The notes under the pieces were generated by a model. It had not been told where the DNA came from. It made no database searches and was given only the letters and a program-made list of their open reading frames with translations. From an uncultured Vibrio sp. (GTDB lineage Bacteria; Pseudomonadota; Gammaproteobacteria; Enterobacterales; Vibrionaceae), in assembly GCF_963675395.1 (NCBI RefSeq), contig NZ_OY776223.1, forward strand, positions 2,542,001-2,606,000: a stretch of 64,000 nt of DNA. Reading direction: 5' to 3'. Within the stretch, counting starts at the first letter, position 1. The number at the start of each line of letters is the position of its first letter. Positions 18,913-27,517 of this stretch are shown one piece after another. Both the position numbers and the translations under genes were made by a program.

Positions 18913-19856
18913 TGGCTCGTCGTCGTAAAGGTCGTCCAATTAATGGCGTTATCCTGTTAGATAAACCGACAGGTATCTCATCTAATGATGCGTTGCAAAA
19001 AGTTAAGCGCATTTACTTTGCTGAAAAAGCAGGTCATACGGGTGCATTGGATCCTCTAGCGACGGGCATGTTGCCGATCTGTTTGGGAGAAGCAACAAAG
19101 TTTTCTCAGTTCCTATTGGATTCAGACAAACGCTACCGAGTGATAGCGAAACTGGGTGAGCGTACGAATACATCAGATTCTGATGGTGAAGTCGTAGAAA
19201 CTCGTCCGGTCAATGTGGATCTTGAGAAGCTAGAAGCGTGCATTGACAAATTCCGTGGTGAATCGGATCAAGTACCTTCAATGTTTTCAGCGTTGAAATA
19301 CCAAGGTAAGCCATTGTACGAGTATGCGCGTAAAGGAATCGAAGTTCCGCGCGAATCTCGTAAGATCACGGTCTACGAAATCATCCTTCATCGTTTTGAC
19401 GGTGATGAAGTCGAGATGGAAGTACATTGTTCAAAAGGTACTTACATTCGCACTATCGTTGATGACCTTGGTGAAATGCTCGGCTGTGGTGCTCACGTTA
19501 CCATGCTTCGTCGTACAGGCGTTGCTAAGTATCCATACGAGAAGATGGTTACGCTTGAGCAACTTAACGAGCTACTAGAGCAAGCACATCGTCAAGAGAT
19601 CGCACCACGGGAGCTTTTGGATCCGCTGCTTATGCCAATGGATACGGCGGTAGAAGATTTACCAGAAGTAAACCTGATACCAGAGCTTGCGGACATGGTT
19701 CAACATGGTCAACCGGTTCAAGTGAGTGGTGCTCCTACCGAAGGCTCTCTTCGCCTTACCATGGGAGAAGAACGCTTATTTATCGGTGTTGGCGAGATGA
19801 ATAACGACGGAAAAATTGCACCAAAACGTTTGGTGGTTTTCCGCGACGAAGAGTAA
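18912..19856 (+). CDS. truB: tRNA pseudouridine(55) synthase
   Basis: A 314-aa enzyme making pseudouridine 55 in the T-loop of tRNAs. The catalytic aspartate is in [12 protein letters not shown] (near residue 48), and the N-terminal [17 protein letters not shown] matches the family. A PUA-like C-terminal domain follows. Its start codon overlaps the rbfA stop. Closed by a strong terminator at 19871. Confidence 0.97.
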   Translation: MARRRKGRPINGVILLDKPTGISSNDALQKVKRIYFAEKAGHTGALDPLATGMLPICLGEATKFSQFLLDSDKRYRVIAKLGERTNTSDSDGEVVETRPVNVDLEKLEACIDKFRGESDQVPSMFSALKYQGKPLYEYARKGIEVPRESRKITVYEIILHRFDGDEVEMEVHCSKGTYIRTIVDDLGEMLGCGAHVTMLRRTGVAKYPYEKMVTLEQLNELLEQAHRQEIAPRELLDPLLMPMDTAVEDLPEVNLIPELADMVQHGQPVQVSGAPTEGSLRLTMGEERLFIGVGEMNNDGKIAPKRLVVFRDEE

Positions 19857-19870
19857 TCTTGCAGGATTCC

Positions 19871-19902
19871 AAAAATACCGGCACTAAGGCCGGTATTTTT
19901 TA
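19871..19902 (+). terminator. Terminator after truB
   Basis: AAAAATACCGGC (19871-19882) and GCCGGTATTTTT (19889-19900) form a perfect 12-bp stem with a 6-nt loop and T-tail. It ends the rimP-truB operon and abuts the rpsO promoter. Confidence 0.93.
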
Positions 19903-19931
19903 TTGCGTGAATGCAGAAACTTCCCTATAAT
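19903..19931 (+). promoter_or_regulatory. rpsO promoter
   Basis: TTGCGT (19903-19908), a 17-bp spacer and a perfect TATAAT (19926-19931). The -35 element begins directly after the truB terminator. The rpsO ATG is about 68 nt downstream of the expected start site, leaving room for an S15 autoregulatory leader. Confidence 0.75.
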
Positions 19932-20004
19932 TCGCGCTTCTCGTGTCGGCTGAATCAGAGATTGGCTGGCACAAATATTAACTTACTCTTATTAGGAGAG
20001 AATT

Positions 20005-20274
20005 ATGTCTCTGAATGCAGAAACTAAAGCAGCAATCGTTGCAGAATACGCTCAAGGTGAAGGCGATACTGGTTCACCAGAAGTTCAAGTAGCTCTACTT
20101 ACAGCTTCTATCAACCACCTACAAGGTCACTTCAAAGCGCACAAAGGCGATCACCACAGCCGTCGTGGTCTTCTACGTATGGTTTCTCGTCGTCGTAAGC
20201 TTCTAGATTACCTTAAAGGTAAAAATCTAGCTCGCTACCAAGACCTAATCAAGCGTCTAGGCCTACGTCGCTAA
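20005..20274 (+). CDS. rpsO: 30S ribosomal protein S15
   Basis: An 89-aa primary binding protein of the 16S rRNA central domain, four-helix fold. The family core [52 protein letters not shown] is clear, including the HHSRRGL rRNA-binding loop. AGGAGAG is well placed before the ATG. In E. coli S15 represses its own translation through a leader pseudoknot; the ~70-nt leader here could do the same, though I did not resolve a pseudoknot. It precedes pnp with a terminator and processing hairpin between, as in E. coli. Confidence 0.97.
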   Translation: MSLNAETKAAIVAEYAQGEGDTGSPEVQVALLTASINHLQGHFKAHKGDHHSRRGLLRMVSRRRKLLDYLKGKNLARYQDLIKRLGLRR

Positions 20275-20300
20275 TCAGCGACTGCATAGCAGTTTGTCTA

Positions 20301-20325
20301 AAAAGGGGCTTTATGCCCCTTTTTT
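20301..20325 (+). terminator. Terminator after rpsO
   Basis: AAAAGGGGC (20301-20309) and GCCCCTTTT (20315-20323) form a perfect 9-bp stem with a 5-nt loop and T-tail. Read-through would supply part of pnp expression. Confidence 0.9.
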
Positions 20326-20503
20326 GTTGCCCGTTACTTATTTTGACTGCGATAGCTTAGCCAAATCATCCTTAAGCCGTTATAATACTGGCGGCTTAAT
20401 CTTTTGATACGGTTCTAGATAAGTGAATGACCACTGTATAGAACAGTACATCAGATTTTTCACTAAACTCATTGCATTACAGTCAACCTCGTCGACCAAA
20501 AGG

Positions 20504-20553
20504 TCGCGGCTATTAAAAGGAAATTTGTTTGAATTTCTTTTCACTAGTCGCGA
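20504..20553 (+). promoter_or_regulatory. Long leader hairpin of pnp (probable RNase III site)
   Basis: TCGCG (20504-20508) pairs with CGCGA (20549-20553). The stem continues inward through GCTA/TAGT and then GGAAATT pairing with AATTTC around a T-rich loop, giving a ~50-nt imperfect hairpin. It lies 75 nt before the pnp start. In E. coli, RNase III cuts the corresponding pnp leader stem and PNPase then destabilises its own mRNA; position and shape fit that mechanism. Confidence 0.7.
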
Positions 20554-20627
20554 TTCGTAATGCCTTGAGTGTTTATTAACACACCTAAGCGGCTGATTGT
20601 CAGCGCGTTTAGAAACAAGGAATAACA

Positions 20628-22763
20628 ATGTTCGAAAAACCAGTTGTTAAAACGTTCCAGTACGGTAACCACACGGTTACTCTAGAAACTGGCGTTATTG
20701 CACGTCAAGCTACAGCAGCAGTTATGGTTACAATGGACGATACAGCCGTATTCGTTTCAGTTGTAGGTAAGAAAGAAGCCGTTGCTGGTCAAGACTTCTT
20801 CCCTCTAACAGTAAACTACCAAGAGCGTACTTACGCGGCAGGTAAAATCCCTGGTGGTTTCTTCAAGCGTGAAGGTCGCCCATCTGAAGGCGAAACGCTA
20901 ACAGCTCGTCTAATCGACCGTCCAATCCGCCCACTATTCCCGGATTCATTCAAAAACGAAGTACAAGTTATTGCGACGGTTGTGTCTGTAAACCCAGACG
21001 TTCAACCAGATATCCCAACCATGATTGGTACTTCTGCAGCGCTTGCTATCTCTGGTATCCCATTCAACGGTCCTATCGGTGCAGCACGTGTTGGTCACAT
21101 CGACGGTCAGCTTGTTCTTAACCCAAGCCAAACTGAACTAGAGTCTTCTCGTCTGGATCTTGTTGTTGCGGGTACAGAATCTGCGGTACTAATGGTTGAG
21201 TCAGAAGCTGACAACCTAACTGAAGAAGAAATGCTAGCGGCGGTTGTTTACGGCCACGAGCAACAACAAGTTGTGATCAACGCAATCAACGAGTTCAAAG
21301 CTGAAGTTGCCACTCCAGCTTGGGACTGGGTTGCTCCTGAAGAGAACACAGCACTTAACAACAAGATTGCTGAACTAGCAGAAGCGAAGCTTGTTGAGGC
21401 TTACCAAATTACTGAGAAGATGGCTCGTTACGACCGTATTCATGCGATCGCAGCAGAAGTAAACGACGTTTTACTTGCTGAAGATCCTGAAGCGGACACG
21501 AAAGAAATTCATACTATCTTCCATGACCTAGAGAAGACGGTAGTACGTCGTAGCATCATCGCGGGTAACCCACGTATCGATGGTCGTGAGAAAGACATGG
21601 TTCGTGCTCTAGACGTACGTACTGGTATTCTTCCACGTACTCACGGCTCTGCACTATTCACTCGTGGTGAAACTCAGGCTATCGTTACTGCAACACTGGG
21701 TACGCAGCGTGATGCGCAAATCATTGATGAGCTGACAGGTGAGCGTAAAGATCACTTCCTACTGCACTACAACTTCCCTCCATACTGTGTAGGTGAGACT
21801 GGCTTTGTAGGTTCTCCTAAGCGTCGTGAAATCGGCCACGGTAAACTGGCTAAGCGTGGTATTGCTGCAGTAATGCCATCTGTAGATGAGTTCCCATACA
21901 CAGTTCGTGTAGTATCAGAAATCACAGAATCTAACGGTTCTTCTTCAATGGCTTCTGTATGTGGTACGTCTCTAGCGCTTATGGATGCGGGTGTGCCAAT
22001 CAAAGCGTCTGTTGCAGGTATCGCAATGGGTCTTGTGAAAGAAGGCGACGACTTCGTGGTTCTTTCTGACATTCTGGGTGACGAAGACCACCTAGGTGAC
22101 ATGGACTTTAAAGTAGCAGGTACTCAATCTGGTATCACTGCACTTCAAATGGACATCAAGATCGAAGGTATCACTAAAGAAATCATGCAAATTGCGCTTA
22201 ACCAAGCACAAGGCGCTCGTAAGCACATTCTATCTGTAATGGATGAAGCGATTTCTGGTGCACGTGATGATATCTCTGAGTTTGCTCCGCGTATTCATAC
22301 AATGAAGATCAGCGCTGAAAAGATCAAAGATGTTATCGGTAAAGGCGGTGCAGTGATTCGTCAGCTAACTGAAGAAACTGGCACAACCATTGAAATCGAA
22401 GACGACGGTACAATCAAAATTGCAGCGACTGAAGGTACTGCAGCGAAAGAAGCGATCCGTCGTATTGAAGAGATCACTGCTGAAGTAGAAGTAGGCCGTA
22501 TCTACACGGGTAAAGTGGCACGTTTGGCGGACTTTGGTGCGTTCGTAACGGTTCTTCCTGGTAAAGATGGTTTGGTACACATTTCTCAAATCGCAGAAAA
22601 ACGTGTTGAGAAAGTCTCTGACTACTTAACTGAAGGCCAGGAAGTTCAAGTTAAAGTTCTTGAAATCGACCGTCAGGGCCGTGTGCGTCTAAGCATGAAA
22701 GAAGCAGTAGAAAAGCCAGCTGAAGCAGCACCAGCTGAAGCGCCTGCAGCAAAAGACGAGTAA
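20628..22763 (+). CDS. pnp: Polyribonucleotide nucleotidyltransferase (PNPase)
   Basis: A 711-aa trimeric 3'-5' phosphorolytic exoribonuclease, the same length as E. coli PNPase, acting in mRNA decay and in the degradosome. Two RNase PH domains (~1-145 and ~310-545) flank an all-alpha domain. A KH domain (with IGKGGAVIR, ~555-615) and an S1 domain (~620-690) follow. The tail is Ala/Pro/Glu-rich. AAGGAATAAC precedes the ATG. A processing hairpin at 20504-20553 suggests conserved autoregulation. Confidence 0.98.
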   Translation: MFEKPVVKTFQYGNHTVTLETGVIARQATAAVMVTMDDTAVFVSVVGKKEAVAGQDFFPLTVNYQERTYAAGKIPGGFFKREGRPSEGETLTARLIDRPIRPLFPDSFKNEVQVIATVVSVNPDVQPDIPTMIGTSAALAISGIPFNGPIGAARVGHIDGQLVLNPSQTELESSRLDLVVAGTESAVLMVESEADNLTEEEMLAAVVYGHEQQQVVINAINEFKAEVATPAWDWVAPEENTALNNKIAELAEAKLVEAYQITEKMARYDRIHAIAAEVNDVLLAEDPEADTKEIHTIFHDLEKTVVRRSIIAGNPRIDGREKDMVRALDVRTGILPRTHGSALFTRGETQAIVTATLGTQRDAQIIDELTGERKDHFLLHYNFPPYCVGETGFVGSPKRREIGHGKLAKRGIAAVMPSVDEFPYTVRVVSEITESNGSSSMASVCGTSLALMDAGVPIKASVAGIAMGLVKEGDDFVVLSDILGDEDHLGDMDFKVAGTQSGITALQMDIKIEGITKEIMQIALNQAQGARKHILSVMDEAISGARDDISEFAPRIHTMKISAEKIKDVIGKGGAVIRQLTEETGTTIEIEDDGTIKIAATEGTAAKEAIRRIEEITAEVEVGRIYTGKVARLADFGAFVTVLPGKDGLVHISQIAEKRVEKVSDYLTEGQEVQVKVLEIDRQGRVRLSMKEAVEKPAEAAPAEAPAAKDE

Positions 22764-22817
22764 TCCAATACTCGGCTTTCGGTCTTTTATTAGCTTAAGG
22801 GCCTGAAAGCATGCTAT

Positions 22818-22847
22818 AAAAGGGGAGCATTTTTGCTCCCCTTTTTT
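22818..22847 (+). terminator. Terminator after pnp
   Basis: AAAAGGGGAGCA (22818-22829) and TGCTCCCCTTTT (22834-22845) form a perfect 12-bp stem with a TTTT loop and T-tail. Confidence 0.93.
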
Positions 22848-22959
22848 GTTTTGTTTCGAAGAGTTTACCCTCATGTGAGGCAATTTATTCTACTATTGCA
22901 TATAAAGATAAGGCATAAGAGAAACAGACTCGGAGCAGTCCAAACAGGAGTATCAATTA

Positions 22960-23877
22960 GTGAAATGGTTTCAAACCGCAAGTTTATGTGTTGCTATCGT
23001 GCTGACCGGTTGCGCAAATACTTCTCAGCAATCGGCCCAGCAGTGGGTTTACCCACCAATGGCGGTGCCTCTGCAGCCTAGTGTGCAACAAGAAGTTCAA
23101 ATTGCGCGTTTATCTCAGCTTCTACAACGCCCTGATCTCAGTGATGAAGTTCGTGCAAAAATGCACTACGAGCGCGGCAATTACTACGACAGTGTAGGCC
23201 TACGTGATCTTGCCCGTTTGGATTTCAACCAATCTTTACAATTGAACCCGGCTCAGCCAGATATTTTCAATCTACTAGGGGTGTATTTTACTCAGGTTGG
23301 CGAGTTTGATGCGGCTTACGAAGCTTTTGATTCAACCTTAGAACTGGCTCCTGATAATACTTATGCAGAAAGAAATCGTGCTATCGCGTTGTATTATGGC
23401 GGGCGGATTGAGCTCGCTCTGGAAGATATGAATAAGCACTATGAAGAGATGCCAAGCGATCCATTCCGCGCGTTGTGGCTCTACATCATCGAATCCGAGC
23501 AGGATCAACAACAAGCGAAAGCAAACCTGAAGAAGCACTATCAACGAGATCGCAGTCAAGAGTGGGGGTGGGTCTTGGTTGCGATAATGCTGCGTGACGT
23601 CTCAGACGAGCAGGCGCTAAAAATGATCATGGATGGTACGAGAGAAAATTACCGTCTTGCTGAGCGACTCACTGAAACTTACTTCTATCTTGGGAAGCGT
23701 CATCAACTTGAAGGCGATGTTGCTGGTGCTATTTCACTGTATAAGCTGGCGATATCGTTCAACGTTTATGATTACGTAGAACACCGGTATTCATTTATCG
23801 AGTTAGCTCAGATTTATGAGCAGTTGCAGCAAGATAGGGTGGCTAAGCTAAAAGCTGAGCAACAGCAGGAGAATTAA
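22960..23877 (+). CDS. nlpI: Lipoprotein NlpI, TPR adaptor
   Basis: A 305-aa outer-membrane lipoprotein. The signal peptide ends in lipobox L15-T-G-C18; the next residues ANTS lack the Asp+2 inner-membrane retention signal. Tetratricopeptide repeats fill residues ~60-290. E. coli NlpI delivers the protease Prc to the endopeptidase MepS and scaffolds peptidoglycan hydrolases. The start is a GTG at 22960 with CAGGAG 9 bp upstream. Synteny (pnp-nlpI) supports the name. It may affect the M23 endopeptidase encoded at 859-2178, but this is inference. Confidence 0.93.
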   Translation: MKWFQTASLCVAIVLTGCANTSQQSAQQWVYPPMAVPLQPSVQQEVQIARLSQLLQRPDLSDEVRAKMHYERGNYYDSVGLRDLARLDFNQSLQLNPAQPDIFNLLGVYFTQVGEFDAAYEAFDSTLELAPDNTYAERNRAIALYYGGRIELALEDMNKHYEEMPSDPFRALWLYIIESEQDQQQAKANLKKHYQRDRSQEWGWVLVAIMLRDVSDEQALKMIMDGTRENYRLAERLTETYFYLGKRHQLEGDVAGAISLYKLAISFNVYDYVEHRYSFIELAQIYEQLQQDRVAKLKAEQQQEN

Positions 23878-23931
23878 CCTCGCACAGAGTAAAGCTGTTT
23901 GTGTAACCGCGAGCAGCGTATCCCAGTCTAC

Positions 23932-24065
23932 CATCACCCTGAAAAGCGACGGAGGTGCGTGATTCAGGATCTTCTAACCGAAGGCTTAGTTATCAAAGAG
24001 TTTTCTATTTCTTCTCAACACGCTGATATTAGATTCCTAGTCTCGCTAGAGTTCGCTGGAATGAC
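23932..24065 (+). repeat. 134-bp palindromic intergenic repeat, copy B
   Basis: Homologous to copies A and C, beginning ATCACCCTGAA and ending GTTCGCTGGAATGAC. Its middle section shares TTATCAAAG and T-rich bases with copy A, while copy C differs there. The left terminal inverted repeat is degenerate (ATCACCC for GTCATCC). It ends about 20 bp before the start of the MATE exporter gene and so lies in that gene's leader. Confidence 0.85.
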
Positions 24066-24084
24066 CCAAGGGTAGGTGGTAGTG

Positions 24085-25431
24085 GTGCAAGGCTCGATAT
24101 ATAGACAGTTTTGGAAGTACACGATTCCAACCGTTGCTGCCATGCTGGTAAATGGTTTATACCAAGTGATCGACGGTATTTTTATTGGCCGCTATGTGGG
24201 CGCTGACGGGTTAGCCGGTATTAACGTCGCATGGCCTGTCATTGGTACGATCTTAGGTGTGGGCATGATGGTCGGCGTCGGCACGGGAGCACTTGTTTCT
24301 ATCCGGCGTGGTGAGAAAGACCATCAAGGTGCCAAGCGCATTTTATCTACGGGGCTATTATTACTCGCCGCATTGATGCCAGTGGTTGCTGCCGTTCTTT
24401 TCTACTTTTCGGACGAGTTTATTCGTTGGCAGGGTGCACAAGGCCAAGTGTATGAACTCGGCCTTCAGTACTTACGAATACTGATTGTGTCATGCATATT
24501 CACGCTTGGTTCCATCGCCACACCATTTTTATTGAGAAATGATGATAGCCCAAATTTAGCCACGATCCTGATGGTGACAGGTGCTGCGATAAACATCGTA
24601 CTAGATTATGTCTTTATCGCTTGGTTAGGATGGGAGTTGACTGGTGCCGCTATTGCAACCGCGTTGGCACAGATGGTGGTGACGGTTCTTGGTATTGGTT
24701 ACTTCTTCAGTTCCAAAGCCAAGCTGCGCTTACGTTTTAGCGATCTGCAAGTACAGTTTGATATCGTGCCTAAGGTCGTGATGATTGGAAGCTCGAGCTT
24801 TTTTATGTACGCTTACGGCTCGATCATGGTGGCACTGCATAATTCGTTGTTCGCTCAATATGGCAGTGCGTTATTGATTGGTGCGTATGCGATTCTCGGT
24901 TATATCGTCACGGTTTATTTCTTAGTTGCAGAGGGCATTGCTAACGGTATGCAACCGCTGGTGAGCTATAACCATGGGGCGCGTAATCCGCAAAATATTC
25001 GTAAGCTGCTTAAGATAGCCATGGGAACCTCGGTCGTGGGCGGTATCGCTTTTGTTACCTTGATGAATGTTTTTCCCTATGAGGTCGTTTCGGTCTTTAA
25101 TAGCTCGGATCCGCAGTTAATTGAAAGTGCAGTGATGGGGATCCGCTTTCACATGTTTGCCTTGTTTTTAGATGGTTTCTTAATGGTCTCGGCCGCGTAT
25201 TATCAGTCGATGAACAAAGGCAGTAAGGCGATGTTTATTACGGTTGGTAATATTATGGTTCAGTTGCCATTTCTGTTTATCATGCCAAAAATATTCGGTG
25301 TGGTGGGTATTTGGATTGCCTTCCCATTGTCTAATATTGCGTTAAGTTTGGTCGTAATGAGCATGTTATGGCGTGATGTGAAGAAGTTGCTTATTGAGAG
25401 TCCGACTGAACCAAGCATGCAAGTTTCCTGA
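24085..25431 (+). CDS. MATE family multidrug/cation efflux transporter
   Basis: A protein of about 448 aa with 12 predicted transmembrane helices and two MATE repeats. The N-terminal motif VNGLYQVIDGIFIGRYVGADGLAGINVAWP is typical of MATE exporters, which expel cationic drugs or metabolites using Na+ or H+ gradients. The start is uncertain: GTG codons lie at 24076, 24082 and 24085. I prefer 24085 because AGGTGG ends 5 bp before it. The leader contains repeat copy B. E. coli has deaD after nlpI, so this gene is a Vibrio-side difference. Substrate unknown. Confidence 0.9.
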   Translation: MQGSIYRQFWKYTIPTVAAMLVNGLYQVIDGIFIGRYVGADGLAGINVAWPVIGTILGVGMMVGVGTGALVSIRRGEKDHQGAKRILSTGLLLLAALMPVVAAVLFYFSDEFIRWQGAQGQVYELGLQYLRILIVSCIFTLGSIATPFLLRNDDSPNLATILMVTGAAINIVLDYVFIAWLGWELTGAAIATALAQMVVTVLGIGYFFSSKAKLRLRFSDLQVQFDIVPKVVMIGSSSFFMYAYGSIMVALHNSLFAQYGSALLIGAYAILGYIVTVYFLVAEGIANGMQPLVSYNHGARNPQNIRKLLKIAMGTSVVGGIAFVTLMNVFPYEVVSVFNSSDPQLIESAVMGIRFHMFALFLDGFLMVSAAYYQSMNKGSKAMFITVGNIMVQLPFLFIMPKIFGVVGIWIAFPLSNIALSLVVMSMLWRDVKKLLIESPTEPSMQVS

Positions 25432-25448
25432 CAGACAGTAAGCAAAAC

Positions 25449-25482
25449 AAAGCGAGGCATTGACCTCGCTTTATGTATTTTT
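25449..25482. terminator. Terminator between MATE gene and ubiV
   Basis: AAAGCGAGG (25449-25457) pairs perfectly with CCTCGCTTT (25464-25472) around a 6-nt loop. T-rich bases follow on the plus strand and TTTTG on the minus strand, so it can serve both convergent genes. Confidence 0.75.
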
Positions 25483-25486
25483 AGAG

Positions 25487-26377
25487 TCAGATGTTTTTGA
25501 CGTCCAGACCTGCTAGTTGGTGCCAGTAACCGTTACATTGACGGTTTTCCAGTTTCTGAGGGTTTTCGCCTTTTTCATTGGCACGGAATTGATCTAATTC
25601 CGATAGGGTGCTGATACCAAGTGGGCTAAGTCGTACCACATCCACTAATCCCTGCATGTGAGGCAAGTCGTTGATTAAGTTGTAGCAATAACCAGACTGG
25701 GTTTGGATTCCATTAAGATTGAACACTTCCTGGCCCTCTTGGCTACTGACCTGAATGCCAGTTGGGTACTTGATACAGCACGTCTCACAATCGTCTTTTG
25801 CCCGGTTTTCAGCGCGAGCCGTAAAACAGCGAGCAGAGTAGGCTAACGGCAGATAGCCATGACTGAATACTTCTACTTCAAATTTATTGCGGATCCCAAG
25901 GCTCTCACATTGCGCTAATGTATCACTTAACCATTCACGCGACAGTTCGACCGGCATACACCAGCGAGTCATCCCCTGTTTGAGAAATAGGTTCAGTGTG
26001 TGGGCATTGTAGGTATTAATTGCAGGGCCAACGACAAACGGCACTCGGTGCTCTGCAGCGAGCTGAACCGCAGAGACATCATTGGCCTCGATCGCGAAAT
26101 CACCATTATCAATGTACTTCTTCATGATGTTGACTTCACTTGGTGCTTCCAGCAGAGCCATGGTTGAGAGCACCACTTGTTTACCGGATGCTGAGAGGTC
26201 TTTCGCGATCTCGAACCAATGTGCTGGTTTCATCTCTCGACGTTTAGAGCAGACAGTCTCCCCTAAATAGATGATGTCTGCTGTGCTCTCTTTGGCTTGT
26301 TGATAGAACGCTTCCACATCTTGTTTGGGCCAGAAATAGAGTAATGGACCCAGTGCGTATTTCATTGAATTTTCCAT
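25487..26377 (-). CDS. ubiV: UbiV, O2-independent ubiquinone hydroxylation subunit (U32 family)
   Basis: A 296-aa U32 'peptidase' family protein that aligns along its length with E. coli UbiV (YhbV). The iron-sulfur ligands are conserved: C43 in ETVCSKRRE and the cluster CFTARAENRAKDDCETCC. UbiU-UbiV heterodimers hydroxylate the ubiquinone ring without oxygen. The chosen ATG (26377) has AGAGG upstream overlapping the ubiU stop; MKYALG four codons later is the E. coli-equivalent start. It follows ubiU with 8 bp between. Confidence 0.93.
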   Translation of the reverse strand: MENSMKYALGPLLYFWPKQDVEAFYQQAKESTADIIYLGETVCSKRREMKPAHWFEIAKDLSASGKQVVLSTMALLEAPSEVNIMKKYIDNGDFAIEANDVSAVQLAAEHRVPFVVGPAINTYNAHTLNLFLKQGMTRWCMPVELSREWLSDTLAQCESLGIRNKFEVEVFSHGYLPLAYSARCFTARAENRAKDDCETCCIKYPTGIQVSSQEGQEVFNLNGIQTQSGYCYNLINDLPHMQGLVDVVRLSPLGISTLSELDQFRANEKGENPQKLENRQCNGYWHQLAGLDVKNI

Positions 26378-26385
26378 TTTTACCT

Positions 26386-27399
26386 CTACTGCCATTGGCG
26401 ATGATAAGCGCCTAATGTTGTTTGCGTGCCTTCTGATACGTTAGCCAACGTTGCATTCCAGGCTTCTTCCACTTGGTACGCGGCAGGGTTTGCCTGGTAA
26501 CGGTCAATCGCAGCTCGCCATGTGCGAGTTACTTGTTCTACGTAAGCAGGGCTTCGCTGACGACCTTCAATTTTTACTGACGCAACATTGGCTGCAAACA
26601 GTTCCGGAAGCATAGACAGCGTATTCAGGCTGGTTGGCTCTTCCAGTGCGTGGTAGCGCTTTTTCTCACCTTCGATTTCCGCTTCAAAGCGGCCTTTACA
26701 TAAGGTCGGATAACCCGCGTTTTCCCCTTCGCTGTAACGGTCAATCAGAATGTTATTGAGTCGCGATTCTAACCCTTGCTCGGTCTCTTGCCAGCGTACG
26801 TATTTTGCTGGTGAGCAAGCGCCAACGGTATTCGGTGATTCACCCGTCATGTACGACGATAAATAACAGCGGCCTTCAGACATGATGCATAAACTACCAA
26901 AGGCAAACACCTCTAGCTCTACATCGCTGGTGATATTGCGCGATAACTGTTTAACCTGATGAATAGACAGGACTCGTGGCAGCACGACACGTTTAACGTT
27001 GAAATTCTGTTTATAGAACTCAATGGCCGCGACATTGGTTGCAGAGGCTTGTACTGAAAGGTGAAGTTCTAACTCTGGGTATTTTCGCGCCGCATACTCG
27101 AGTACCGCGATGTCAGCGACGATAAGCGCATCAACGCCTAATGACGCGGCGTTGTCTACGGCATTTGTCCAGCGTTCAAAACCATTTGGGTGGGCAAATG
27201 TGTTGAGTGCTACGTGGATTTTTTTGTTGCGGTCGTGAACGTATTGCACCGCTTTCTCTAGCTTCTTGCCATGAAAGTTTAATCCAGCAAAGTGACGTGC
27301 ATTGGTATCGTCTTTAAAGCCGATGTACACGGCATCTGCGCCACAATCAATAGCAGTCTTTAATGCAGGCAGGTTGCCCGCAGGACACAAGAGTTCCAT
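26386..27399 (-). CDS. ubiU: UbiU, O2-independent ubiquinone hydroxylation subunit (U32 family)
   Basis: A 337-aa U32 family protein closely matching E. coli UbiU (YhbU). Cysteines for the 4Fe-4S cluster occur in GSLCIMSEGRC, GACSPAKY and PTLCKGRF. With UbiV it carries out three ring hydroxylations of ubiquinone under anoxia, replacing the O2-dependent UbiI/H/F enzymes. First gene of the ubiUV pair. In E. coli the pair is under FNR control; I could not identify a convincing FNR box in the 118 bp upstream. The accessory factor gene ubiT lies about 2.5 kb away on the other strand. Confidence 0.94.
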   Translation of the reverse strand: MELLCPAGNLPALKTAIDCGADAVYIGFKDDTNARHFAGLNFHGKKLEKAVQYVHDRNKKIHVALNTFAHPNGFERWTNAVDNAASLGVDALIVADIAVLEYAARKYPELELHLSVQASATNVAAIEFYKQNFNVKRVVLPRVLSIHQVKQLSRNITSDVELEVFAFGSLCIMSEGRCYLSSYMTGESPNTVGACSPAKYVRWQETEQGLESRLNNILIDRYSEGENAGYPTLCKGRFEAEIEGEKKRYHALEEPTSLNTLSMLPELFAANVASVKIEGRQRSPAYVEQVTRTWRAAIDRYQANPAAYQVEEAWNATLANVSEGTQTTLGAYHRQWQ

Positions 27400-27517
27400 A
27401 TGCTCATAATCATTGAGAAAAAGGTGTCCGCATTTTATGAAGGATTATGAATAGCAAAATTGACCTAAGTTAGGTTTAGCTCAATAAACTCAATATTTAC
27501 TCTTTGGGAGTAACGAG

